Assembly (NCBI GenBank): GCA_949284415.1
Contig: CASDVM010000029.1
Span: 27,164-91,163 of the forward strand
Source of the DNA: an uncultured bacterium
GTDB lineage: Bacteria > Cyanobacteriota > Vampirovibrionia > Gastranaerophilales > Gastranaerophilaceae
Direction: 5' to 3'
DNA: 64,000 nucleotides
Position 1 is the stretch's first letter, and each line of letters starts with the position of its first letter. Shown here piece after piece: positions 24,384 through 32,227 of this stretch. The position numbers were made by a program, and so were the translations under genes. The notes under the pieces are model-generated. The model was not told the DNA's origin. It saw only the letters and a list, made by a program, of their open reading frames with translations, and made no database searches.

Positions 24384-26057
24384 TTATACATTCTCCGAAA
24401 TTTTAGCAAGCTTGAATGTCAATTCAACACAAAAACCGCAATTTTCATCACTGTGCAGTATAATTTCTCCGTTCATTGCTTCTACCAGACCTTTTACTAT
24501 AAATAATCCCAGGCCTGTTCCGCGTGTTGTTCTTGTTGTGTTGTCGTCAAGACGCATAAATTTTTCAAACAGCTTCTTTAGCTTTTTAGGGGGGATAACT
24601 TCGCAGTCGTTTTTTACAAAAATTTTAACGGTATCATCTAAAACAGCGGTATCTACTATAATTTTAGAGTCTTCTGATGCGTATTTCACTGCATTTTCAA
24701 GCAAATTTACAAAAACCTGAAGCAGTCTGTCTTTATCTGCTTCTATAAGCGGAAAATCTTCTCCTATATTGAAGATTATTTCTTTGTTATCTTTATTTTT
24801 TATCAGAACTCGTGATTCTTCCAGAATTTCCGGAATCCATACCTGTTCGGTTTTAGTCCGCAGACGCATACCCTCGATATCAGGGATTGTCAATAAATCT
24901 TCTATCAAACGTTTCAAGCGTTCAGACTGTTCCTTTATTATTCTTAAAGATTTTTGCTTTGTTTCTTCATCTATTTTTATATCCTGGCGCATCAATCGTG
25001 TTGTGTAGCCTTGAATGCTTGTCAAAGGTGTCCTCAGCTCATGGCTTACCGTATCAATAAGATTTGAACGGAATTCATTCAGCTGTTTAAGTTCAATGTT
25101 ATTTTTCTTTAATTGAATATAGGATTTATGGATTTCAGTTGCCATACGGTTGAATTCGAACGCAAGAAATATAATTTCGTGAGGGGTGAAAGCGGTGGTC
25201 AAAAGTCTTATCTGGCGTTCGTAATTACCTTTTGAAATGGCAATAATACCTTTAAACAACTGCCTTATATTGATATAAAGGTAATATGTGTACAATCCGA
25301 CAACAAAAATGATTGTAAATGTTGCAAATAAAAAGGATAGAATAATTTTTAAACTGTTATTTGTAATAGCTTTTTTAGTAACTTTTTCTGTTGTGTTTAC
25401 AATTATCGTAATTTCAGGGTCGACTTTTGAAACATATACAAGCGGCTGGTTTTTTACATCACCGAAAATTACGGGTTTGTCTTTTTTCAATTTTTCAGGC
25501 AGAAGAGAAATTGTTTTTTTATAAGCATCTTCCGTGTAATTGTGTTCTGCAATCAAATAACCGTCTTTAGTGAGAACGTAAATTTGTCTTTTTTCATCTG
25601 CCAGGGAACGGAATAATTCATCTTTAACGGCATCGAGTTTATAAGTCGCAACAATATATTGATTATCAGCTATTTTTAACGAAAAAGTAGCTTTTTTGTT
25701 AAGAGTATTCTGTTTATCAATTCGGGCTAACTGTTTTTCATCCGCTAATTCCAAATCTTCACAGTCCGGCAGAGTTTTGGCAATCGAATCAAGATAGGAA
25801 TTTTTTAATTTTCGTGTTGGAAAATACTGCAGTGAAAAGACAGCCTGTTCAAGATTGCTTGTAACAGTTTTATTGAAAAAATCTATTTCATCCGATACCA
25901 TATTCGCAATCAAAACGGCAGATTCTCTGAGCTGGTATCTCATAGACTGCTGGTTAATATTGTTTATAATAAAACCGCTGATTGTCATCGGAACAACAAC
26001 AGCAAAAATAAATACGATTGCAATTTGTTCAACAATTTTTAAATGTTTCCCGAACAT
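24384..26057 (-). CDS. Membrane sensor histidine kinase with atypical G1 box
   Basis: The 557-residue protein has helices near 10-32 and 238-262 framing an extracellular sensor of about 200 residues, a HAMP-like linker, HisKA with SHELRTPLTSIQGY (phosphorylated H near residue 338) and a HATPase domain with the N box LLENAVKYA and G2 RGTGLGLFIV. The G1 box, normally DxGxG, reads VKNDCEVIPPKK, losing the aspartate-glycine pattern; the lid may thus bind ATP weakly. Cognate regulator is the adjacent gene (5-bp gap). Confidence 0.93.
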   Translation of the reverse strand: MFGKHLKIVEQIAIVFIFAVVVPMTISGFIINNINQQSMRYQLRESAVLIANMVSDEIDFFNKTVTSNLEQAVFSLQYFPTRKLKNSYLDSIAKTLPDCEDLELADEKQLARIDKQNTLNKKATFSLKIADNQYIVATYKLDAVKDELFRSLADEKRQIYVLTKDGYLIAEHNYTEDAYKKTISLLPEKLKKDKPVIFGDVKNQPLVYVSKVDPEITIIVNTTEKVTKKAITNNSLKIILSFLFATFTIIFVVGLYTYYLYINIRQLFKGIIAISKGNYERQIRLLTTAFTPHEIIFLAFEFNRMATEIHKSYIQLKKNNIELKQLNEFRSNLIDTVSHELRTPLTSIQGYTTRLMRQDIKIDEETKQKSLRIIKEQSERLKRLIEDLLTIPDIEGMRLRTKTEQVWIPEILEESRVLIKNKDNKEIIFNIGEDFPLIEADKDRLLQVFVNLLENAVKYASEDSKIIVDTAVLDDTVKIFVKNDCEVIPPKKLKKLFEKFMRLDDNTTRTTRGTGLGLFIVKGLVEAMNGEIILHSDENCGFCVELTFKLAKISENV

Positions 26058-26062
26058 AAGAC

Positions 26063-26827
26063 TTAACCTTCACCGAACGGTGTTAATTTATACCCTACAT
26101 TTGTAACTGTATGCAGATATTTCGGTTTTTTCACCCATTCTGACTGCTCCGGAGAAATTTTGGAAGTATTTGCTGCGGTTCTTTTTGTATCAGGCTCTAT
26201 TTTATTTCTTAAACCGCCCACATGGACTCTGAGCATTCTCACATCTTCATCGCTGTCATAGCCCCATACCTCATCTAAAAGTGTCGCAAGTGTTACCGCG
26301 TTATTAAAATGCTGCATAAGACAGTATAAAATTTCAAATTCAGTTGGTGTAAGCTTAACTTTTTTATTTACTATAACAGCCTCAAGAGTTTCAGGGAAAA
26401 TCTCTATATCGCCGGCTTTCAAAACTTCATCGGAAAGTGCTGTTTTATCTTCAACAACCTGATTTCTTCTTAATAACACTCTTATTCTTAAAAGAACTTC
26501 CTGAATGTCAAAAGGTTTTACAAGATAATCATCAGCCCCGCAGTCAAAACCTTCCGTCTTATCATCAATAGTACCTTTAGCTGTGAGCATCAAAATAGGA
26601 ATTGCAAGTTTTGCCTGACGAATATTTTTGCATACGTCAAATCCGTTCATTTTGGGCATCATAACATCAAGCAAAATCAAATCATACGTATTATTTAAGG
26701 CTTTATTAAGTCCTTCCATACCGTCTTTGGCGGTATCGACAAAATAACCGCTTGCCCTTACGTCAAATTCCAGAAGATCTCTGATTTCATCGTCATCATC
26801 AACTATCAATATACGTTTTTCGTTCAT
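26063..26827 (-). CDS. OmpR/PhoB-family response regulator (RpaB-like)
   Basis: Receiver domain residues 1-115 with acidic pocket D10-D12, phosphoacceptor D54 (LLDVMMPKMNG), T82 and K104; winged-helix output about 135-250 with TPTEFEILYCLMQH and DVRMLRVHVGGLRNKIEP. The sequence style is close to cyanobacterial RpaB-type regulators, in line with the proposed lineage; a serine-rich insert (KRTAANTSKISPEQSEW) precedes the wing. AAGGAT lies 5-6 bp upstream of the ATG. It heads the operon with the kinase, tadA and TIGR02757 genes. Confidence 0.93.
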   Translation of the reverse strand: MNEKRILIVDDDDEIRDLLEFDVRASGYFVDTAKDGMEGLNKALNNTYDLILLDVMMPKMNGFDVCKNIRQAKLAIPILMLTAKGTIDDKTEGFDCGADDYLVKPFDIQEVLLRIRVLLRRNQVVEDKTALSDEVLKAGDIEIFPETLEAVIVNKKVKLTPTEFEILYCLMQHFNNAVTLATLLDEVWGYDSDEDVRMLRVHVGGLRNKIEPDTKRTAANTSKISPEQSEWVKKPKYLHTVTNVGYKLTPFGEG

Positions 26828-27147
26828 GCAAAATCCTTATTTTTTCTACAATAACCCTTATTCATAATTCAATAAAAAAATTTTTTTTTCAATTAATTAT
26901 AAAGAAATAAAAACTAAATCAGGGACAGAAAAACGCAAGGCAGACCTTGTTAAATGGAAGATACGAAGGTATGGCGATTAGAAGATAAGCTGTTTTAAAG
27001 TAAACAGCTTACGCTCCTATCTTAAATCTTCCAAATAAAAATAATAAATCACCATATTTCACTATTTAATACTTATACCTAAAGGGGATTATTTCCTATA
27101 AAAAAAGCCTTACAATTTAACTATAACATTTTGTGGAGTAACTTAAC
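26828..27147. other. Gene-free region with an octamer palindrome
   Basis: No ORF of substance. It is AT-rich at both ends; the middle (26955-27033) is the inverted octamer element described separately. GGAG upstream of 27148 serves the next gene. Confidence 0.6.
26955..27033. repeat. Inverted octamer-array element
   Basis: Left array in exact 8-bp steps from 26957 (GAAGATAC, GAAGGTAT, GGCGATTA, GAAGATAA), perfect 10-bp inner inverted repeat TAAGCTGTTT (26986-26995) with AAACAGCTTA (27002-27011), and outer arms TGGAAGAT/ATCTTCCA. The left arm reads AAGRTA-type units; the right arm contains CCTATCTT and CTTACGCT, the inverse of AAGATAGG and AGCGTAAG. Confidence 0.7.
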
Positions 27148-27456
27148 ATGTTAATGGGAAATGATTGCCATGATTGCAGCAAGTACAATCGCTTGGAAAT
27201 GAAAAATGTGAATAAAGACATTCTCGGGTGGCTTGAAGATATTATAGAAGAAAACAACAGCCGTATCGAAAGAAAGGAATGGAAAAGTAAATATAACAGC
27301 TACGTTGTATATGACTACGAACCTTTCTGCACTGACGGATTTGAAATAAACCTTGTAATAACTTCATATAATCCTGCATATTTGAATTTCATAAAGTATT
27401 TGTATGATGAAAAAATAAGCACTATAGAATATTTAAACAGCTGCATAGGCGTATAA
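27148..27456 (+). CDS. Small unknown protein
   Basis: The 102-residue protein begins MLMGNDCHDCSKYNRLEMKN after a GGAG 9 bp upstream, and ends just before a strong terminator, so it is likely expressed. It is acidic, with N-terminal CHDC and no membrane segment. The C-terminal half (EINLVITSYNPAYLNFIKYLYDEKIST) looks like an alpha/beta fold. I do not recognise the family. Confidence 0.6.
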   Translation: MLMGNDCHDCSKYNRLEMKNVNKDILGWLEDIIEENNSRIERKEWKSKYNSYVVYDYEPFCTDGFEINLVITSYNPAYLNFIKYLYDEKISTIEYLNSCIGV

Positions 27457-27459
27457 AAC

Positions 27460-27495
27460 AACAAACAGACCGGATAAATTCCCGGTCTGTTTGTT
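27460..27495 (+). terminator. Strong terminator after the 27148 gene
   Basis: A 14-bp perfect stem, AACAAACAGACCGG against CCGGTCTGTTTGTT, with an 8-base loop. Position right after the stop supports its role. Confidence 0.8.
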
Positions 27496-27527
27496 AATGT
27501 AAATAAAATACCATTTTTGAATGTTAT

Positions 27528-27585
27528 GTCATCCTGAACTTGTTTCAGGATCTGATTGAGATTCTGAAATTAATTGAGAATGACA
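27528..27585. repeat. Dispersed palindromic intergenic repeat, copy 1
   Basis: GTCATCCTGAAC...GTTTCAGGATCTGATTGAGATTCTGAAAT...GAGAATGAC. The ends (GTCAT/ATGAC) and the internal TCCTGAA/TTCAGGA are inverted. A second copy in opposite orientation lies at 51964-52034, and a fragment at 36564-36582. Confidence 0.7.
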
Positions 27586-27624
27586 AAAATGTTTTTATTT
27601 ATAAAATATTTCCGTTAAATTGTT

Positions 27625-27918
27625 CTATTCTTCACTTTGTTCAGCGTTTTCCTGTTCTTTTACGAAGCAATCTTTGCAATAGACTTCTTTTCCCGGAATA
27701 GGTTTAAACGGAACCTGTGTCTGGGCACCGCATTTTGAACAGACAGCTTCATACATTTTTCTGTGGCGTCTGTTGTTTTTTCTGCGAGTTTTTCTGCATT
27801 CCGGACATCTTTTCGGTTTGTTAACCAAACCCTTTTCTGCGTAAAATTCCTGTTCACCTGCAGTGAAGACGAATTCTGCGCCGCAATCTTCACATACAAG
27901 TTTTTCATCTTGGTACAT
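27625..27918 (-). CDS. Zinc-ribbon protein with two or three CxxC knuckles
   Basis: The 97-residue protein has CEDCGAEFVFTAGEQEFYAEKGL, CPECR, CSKCG and CKDC. The first block is the probable zinc-binding-domain family (zf-trcl type) that is usual at the N-terminus of small bacterial proteins; the second pair of knuckles (CSKCGAQTQVPF...YCKDC) is the CxxC_CxxC_SSSS-like element. It likely binds two zinc ions; a nucleic-acid role is plausible but unproven. RBS AGGAG precedes the ATG. Confidence 0.85.
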   Translation of the reverse strand: MYQDEKLVCEDCGAEFVFTAGEQEFYAEKGLVNKPKRCPECRKTRRKNNRRHRKMYEAVCSKCGAQTQVPFKPIPGKEVYCKDCFVKEQENAEQSEE

Positions 27919-27932
27919 TTTTCTTCTCCTGA

Positions 27933-27951
27933 TTTAAAGTGGTACTTTAAA
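27933..27951. promoter_or_regulatory. Inverted repeat in the leader of the zinc-ribbon gene
   Basis: TTTAAAGT GGT ACTTTAAA, a perfect 8-bp inverted repeat 15 bp upstream of the ATG, downstream of a TATAAT (minus strand, 27985-27990). It could be an operator or an mRNA hairpin near the ribosome site. Confidence 0.4.
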
Positions 27952-28047
27952 GAAACCTTTTGCAAAATTCCTTTAATTCATATAATTATACACTATTTTT
28001 GAAATTATGCAAGCATGAGCCATTTTTAGACAAAAGCTGTTTTCAAT

Positions 28048-28076
28048 TTGCAATAGTCTTGATATAATTGTATAAT
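28048..28076 (+). promoter_or_regulatory. Promoter of the methyltransferase gene
   Basis: TTGCAA (28048-28053), 17-bp spacer, perfect TATAAT (28071-28076). Transcription would start near 28083, so the ATG at 28098, not an upstream one at 28068, is the start. Confidence 0.75.
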
Positions 28077-28097
28077 CAAAACAAAAAGGAGTTATTA

Positions 28098-28781
28098 ATG
28101 AGAGAATTCGGAATTTTGGATAAACTCGGGCTTAAATACAATACGGATAAAGCATCTAAATACAACAGACGTGATAATATTGTTGCGGGGCATGATTATT
28201 TAAGGCATTATGAAATTTTCTTATCCGCATTGCGCGATGAAAAATTTACACTTGTGGAACTCGGATGTTATACGGGAGCTTCATTAAAAATGTGGAAGGA
28301 ATATTTCCCTTATGCACATATAATTGGCGTAGATTTAAACGAAAAGTTATCTTCTCTTGAGGAAGACAGAATTTCTTTTATATGCTCGGATGCCGTTGCC
28401 AATACTCTTCCGGCGAAGCTTACATCATTTAACGAAGATATTATGTGTATTATTGATGATTGTTCGCATGCATGGGGGGATCAAAGACGATCTTTTGAAA
28501 TGTTATTTCCGCTTCTTAAATCCGGCGGTTATTATATTATAGAAGATTTGGAATGCGGAGCTTCAGGCGCCTATCCCGCTTATCCGCCAAAAGTTCTTGA
28601 TGCACAGGTATTCTGGGATTACGCAATGGATAGAATGAAAATTTTAAGGGTATCTGAAAAACGAAATCCTATAAATTTCAGACCATTTTTTTCACAGCTT
28701 CCGGAACATATTCAAAAAATTGAAAAGTCCATAGATATGGCATTTATTGTTCCCGGTTCAATTATATTCAGGAAAAAATAA
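28098..28781 (+). CDS. Class I SAM-dependent methyltransferase
   Basis: The start is the ATG at 28098 with AAAGGAG 6-7 bp upstream; the promoter position agrees. The 227-residue protein has FTLVELGCYTGASLKMW (SAM loop), IIGVDLNE (acidic ribose-binding end) and IIDDCSHAWGDQRRSFEMLFPLLKSGGYYIIED. The DDCSHAW...GGYYIIEDL block is like macrocin/MycE-type sugar O-methyltransferases (metal-binding D and H). Substrate unknown. It stands alone, convergent with the prepilin gene (2 bp apart). Confidence 0.85.
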   Translation: MREFGILDKLGLKYNTDKASKYNRRDNIVAGHDYLRHYEIFLSALRDEKFTLVELGCYTGASLKMWKEYFPYAHIIGVDLNEKLSSLEEDRISFICSDAVANTLPAKLTSFNEDIMCIIDDCSHAWGDQRRSFEMLFPLLKSGGYYIIEDLECGASGAYPAYPPKVLDAQVFWDYAMDRMKILRVSEKRNPINFRPFFSQLPEHIQKIEKSIDMAFIVPGSIIFRKK

Positions 28782-28783
28782 CT

Positions 28784-29649
28784 TTATCTCAGAAAATCTT
28801 TCCAGTAGCTTTTGGAAGAATCTTCAGGGCTTATATCAGACAGTGCATAATAACTGCAAGAGTAAGCCAAACTCGATGTATATGAACATTGTGAAGATAG
28901 GTTGTCAAGCTTTTCCGTAGTTTGGCTAACCGTCCATTTATAAGTAAAAGGGACAAGATTCCCGTCTGAAGTAAACGCAAAAACAAAAATATCATGTCCG
29001 AGGGAATTCGGCCTTTTACTTCCGTTAGTATCTATACATAATTTTGGATCTGCAAGACTTTTATCGGATGGCGCATCATCCATTAAATAAAAGGCTCCAT
29101 TCGGTGCTCTGTATACATTTGTAGCATCACAATAATATCCAAGAATTGTTTTTTTATTAAGCGCCCTTGGTTCATAAACCAATCTAAAAAAATTTGTAAT
29201 ACTTTTTGAACCTTCTAATACTGAAGCCCCTTTTATCTGTGTCATTAACATATCCAATGCAGCTTGAGATTCATTATCCTTCGCATATTCATATATATTT
29301 ATATCTTCCTTAGCCTTCAAAAGCATAACTGCCTGAGATATCTCACTGTAAGATTTTTTAAACTGTGTATGCAGGACATTTTTCTGATAATTTGCGATAA
29401 ATGACGGCATTGTCATAGCTGCAACAACACCGATTATGCCAAGTGTTATTAAAATTTCTGCCAATGTAAATGCTCTCTTGTCAGGTTTGTTTAACAGAGC
29501 TGTTTGTTTATAACCTTCATAAAGCGGAAATGCAGATTTATTATAATAAAAGAGATTAAATTGCTTTTTAAACCCAAATAACCGTAAAAATCTGGTTATA
29601 TCTGCATCCTGTCGGGGGGGGGGCAGTTCAAAGCCTTATTAATTCTCAT
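28784..29649 (-). CDS. Type IV prepilin-like protein, leader out of frame at a C10 tract
   Basis: From TTG 29464 the frame gives 226 residues; the cleavage site KRAFTLAEILITLG just upstream and the helix ILITLGIIGVVAAMTMPSFI make it a type IV prepilin/pseudopilin. The only good start (ATG 29647-29649, AAAGG upstream, strong promoter 36 bp further) begins MRINKALNC then a run of ten C residues. With C10 the frame stops after 17 codons at 29596; with 11 or 8 C it runs on without a stop into the prepilin, giving a 288-residue precursor with a leader of about 60 residues. The body has cysteines (YYCDATN, LCIDT) like other minor pilins of the lineage. Confidence 0.75.
29614..29623. repeat. Homopolymer G10/C10 tract in the prepilin leader
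   Basis: Ten G on the plus strand, ten C in the coding sense, 9 codons after the prepilin ATG. Its length sets the reading frame of the prepilin. It is the longest G/C run in an AT-rich window. Confidence 0.85.
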
Positions 29650-29684
29650 AATCCAACCTTTCTTATCTTATATCCCTTACTATC

Positions 29685-29713
29685 ATTATTGCCGATAAAG
29701 TAACATTTGTCAA
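29685..29713 (-). promoter_or_regulatory. Strong sigma-70 promoter of the prepilin gene
   Basis: Perfect TTGACA (minus strand, 29708-29713), 17-bp spacer, AATAAT (29685-29690). The predicted start point leaves a 5' leader of about 30 nt before the ATG at 29649. Confidence 0.75.
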
Positions 29714-29774
29714 GATTACAAGTTAGAGCCTTATTAGCGTAACTAAAATAGGCTGTTGTCTTAAGTTTATTTTT

Positions 29775-29824
29775 CGGATTAATCCGTATCAAAAATACTG
29801 AAACAATTTAAGTATTTTTGATAC
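29775..29824. promoter_or_regulatory. Palindrome and 14-bp inverted repeat
   Basis: CGGATTAATCCG (29775-29786, perfect) is followed at once by GTATCAAAAATACT (29786-29799), 11 bp, and its perfect inverse AGTATTTTTGATAC (29811-29824). They lie 27 bp after the GGDEF/HD-GYP stop and 60-110 bp upstream of the prepilin promoter. There is no T tract, so regulator sites are as likely as a terminator. Confidence 0.45.
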
Positions 29825-29850
29825 TTGTAGTGTAAAGTTGATATAAGTCT

Positions 29851-31836
29851 TTAAATACTTGTAGATAGTGATGGTGCAATGCTGATGAATTGTCTTACAA
29901 GATCTGCATCCCAGAGTTTTCCTGCGCCTTCTTTTAAAATTTCGCAGGCTTTTTCAACGCTCATTCCTTTACGGTAAGGTCTGTCTGAAATCAGGGCATG
30001 GTAAGTATCGGCAACAGCAACAATCCTTGCGGCAAGCGGAATTTTATCGCCTTTCAAGTGTTCAGGATAACCGCTTCCGTCCAGATGTTCATGGTGGTAT
30101 TTTACAATAGGAATTAAATCTCGCAGAGCTTCATTTGGTTTCAAAACTTTTTCGGCGCCTATGACAGGGTGTTGTTTCATAATTTCCCATTCATCATTTT
30201 CGAGTTTGCCGGGTTTTTTGAGAACATTTTCCGGAATACCGATTTTGCCGACATCATGCAAAAGTGCACCGAGCTTAATTCTCTGTACTTCATCCTCAGG
30301 CAGATTAATCGCACGTGCAAGAGCTTCGGAGTATCTTGAAACAGATGTCGAATGGCCTTTGGTATAAGGATCCTTCGCATCAATTGCACCCGCTAAAGAA
30401 TTTGCAAGTTCCATAAGGTGATTTTGAGAAACAATTTGTTCATTATTGAATTTATGGACAAGTTCTTCTTCAAAATCAATACCGAGCTGTGCATGACGTT
30501 TTGCAACGACTTCCGCAAAAGAATTAAGTGCATCATTATCCCAGAAATTGAAATCTGAAGAGCTTATAATTGCAGACATTCCTTCTTTGTAGCCTTTTGC
30601 CTGCGATATATACATTGCCTGTTCCGCGAGAATTAAAAGTTTTTCCTGATCGCGGCTGCATTCAGGGTATGTTGCAATCCCTACGGAAACCTTGACTGGA
30701 CCGACATCGTCCACAAAACAGCAGGACAGACAATAAGTTATATATTCAGCCAGATATTTTGCATCAGGCGTATTGGTATCAGGAAGAATTATCGCAATCT
30801 CATCACCGCCGTAACGGCCTGCTTTATCGGTACTTCTTATATTCTGCTTAACCTTTTCTGCCAGAAGTTTTATTACTTCATCGCCTTTGGCATGTCCGAG
30901 TTCTCTGTTAATTTTTGAGATGTTATTAACATCCAGCATTACAATAGAAAGATTTGATCCGTTATCCTCAGCTTTTTTAAGTTCGGCTTTCAAAACTTCC
31001 TGAAATCCTCTGTGTGTATATAGGCCTGTAAGTGTATCTGTATTTGCATATTTGTTGGTCTGTTCCAGAAGCTCGACATTATCCATAAAAAGTGCGCAGT
31101 AATTCGCGATAAACGAAAACAGATCAATATGATTTTCAATGTCATCCTTCCCGATTACCATTACTCCTTTGCATCCGCTCACTGAATTTAGCGGAAGCAT
31201 AAGCGCCGAGGAGTTTTGTAAATAAGGAATATTTAAAAATTTATTATCATTTTTTACAACAGGGGAAGTGCTTTTAAAACATTGAACAACCGGATTTGTG
31301 TCGTCAGACAGGAGAATTTTTGATGTATAAGTGCTTCCCATAGGGGTAAACAATTTTATATTTATGCATTTTGACTTTTCATGGAAAACTCCGAATGCCG
31401 TAAATACACTGTTTAAATTTTCCGTAAATAAATCATGAACAGCCGTAAAAAGATCATGTACGGCGGTTTTATTCGCAAATGCATCATTCAAACTGTGTAC
31501 AAGCTCTGTGTAATCTATAACTCTGTGTGAGTTAACAGGGGATGTATTCATATAGCCTGCATACATTCTGTTAGCTGTTTTATTGGTATTAAAGTTATTT
31601 ATTCTTGCAACTATACTTGATGTTTCGGCAGTTATAGGATTTGTAATTTCCCGTGTTTTTTTATCATTTGGTTTTAAGGCAGGTTTAATATCTGTTTTGT
31701 CGGGAGCAGCTTTTTTCAAAGCAGGTTTTCTAAGCTCATTTAACTGTTTTGCCAGCGGATTGGAAACAGTTTTATGAGCTTTTTCAGGCTTTTGAGCCTT
31801 TGTTTCTTTTATCAGTTTTTCTTTATTTTCGTTCAA
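29851..31836 (-). CDS. GAF-GGDEF-HD-GYP cyclic-di-GMP signalling protein
   Basis: The 661-residue protein has a lysine/proline-rich N-terminus, a GAF-like sensor (about 110-250), a GGDEF domain with YGGDEIAIILP (GGDEI, near 341-345) and a complete HD-GYP domain with HDVGKIGIP (near 526-534) and HHEHLDGSGYP (near 580-590). The GGDEF domain could make c-di-GMP and the HD-GYP degrade it. No transmembrane segment. It starts at TTG with AGGTG in front. Its most direct target in the window is the PilZ domain of the adhesin at 55315. Confidence 0.92.
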   Translation of the reverse strand: MNENKEKLIKETKAQKPEKAHKTVSNPLAKQLNELRKPALKKAAPDKTDIKPALKPNDKKTREITNPITAETSSIVARINNFNTNKTANRMYAGYMNTSPVNSHRVIDYTELVHSLNDAFANKTAVHDLFTAVHDLFTENLNSVFTAFGVFHEKSKCINIKLFTPMGSTYTSKILLSDDTNPVVQCFKSTSPVVKNDNKFLNIPYLQNSSALMLPLNSVSGCKGVMVIGKDDIENHIDLFSFIANYCALFMDNVELLEQTNKYANTDTLTGLYTHRGFQEVLKAELKKAEDNGSNLSIVMLDVNNISKINRELGHAKGDEVIKLLAEKVKQNIRSTDKAGRYGGDEIAIILPDTNTPDAKYLAEYITYCLSCCFVDDVGPVKVSVGIATYPECSRDQEKLLILAEQAMYISQAKGYKEGMSAIISSSDFNFWDNDALNSFAEVVAKRHAQLGIDFEEELVHKFNNEQIVSQNHLMELANSLAGAIDAKDPYTKGHSTSVSRYSEALARAINLPEDEVQRIKLGALLHDVGKIGIPENVLKKPGKLENDEWEIMKQHPVIGAEKVLKPNEALRDLIPIVKYHHEHLDGSGYPEHLKGDKIPLAARIVAVADTYHALISDRPYRKGMSVEKACEILKEGAGKLWDADLVRQFISIAPSLSTSI

Positions 31837-32227
31837 TACTTACACCTACACACATTTTTTATAAAACTGCTGACAAAATATTTTTGCCTGATATGATGTT
31901 GAGTTTTACATTACTTAAACTATTTTATAATATTTTTCCGTAAAAGCAATACGCCGTTTATACGGCATAAGATGCTGTTTAAATAAACAGAACAATACAA
32001 GTTAATATAAAAACTATTTTACAAATCCTATTACATTTGTAGTATAACTCATTATTTTATATTTTACTACTGATTTGGGTTGAATTTTTACACAAATTAA
32101 TGTTTATGATATAATAAATAAAAAATACACCCGTTTGCAGGAAGTTTTTCTTTTTGGAGTGCAAATAAATATTTGTGGGTTAAATTCGAAAAAGAAAAGG
32201 TTGCTTTTTAATTTATAAGGGAAATTT
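31837..32227. other. Divergent intergenic region, 391 bp
   Basis: No gene seen. Two small hairpins, GCCGT/ACGGC (31953-31966) and CTGTTT/AAACAG (31975-31990), lie near the centre. The region must hold the promoters of the GGDEF/HD-GYP gene (minus) and the anion transporter (plus); no clear -35/-10 pair stands out. Confidence 0.5.
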
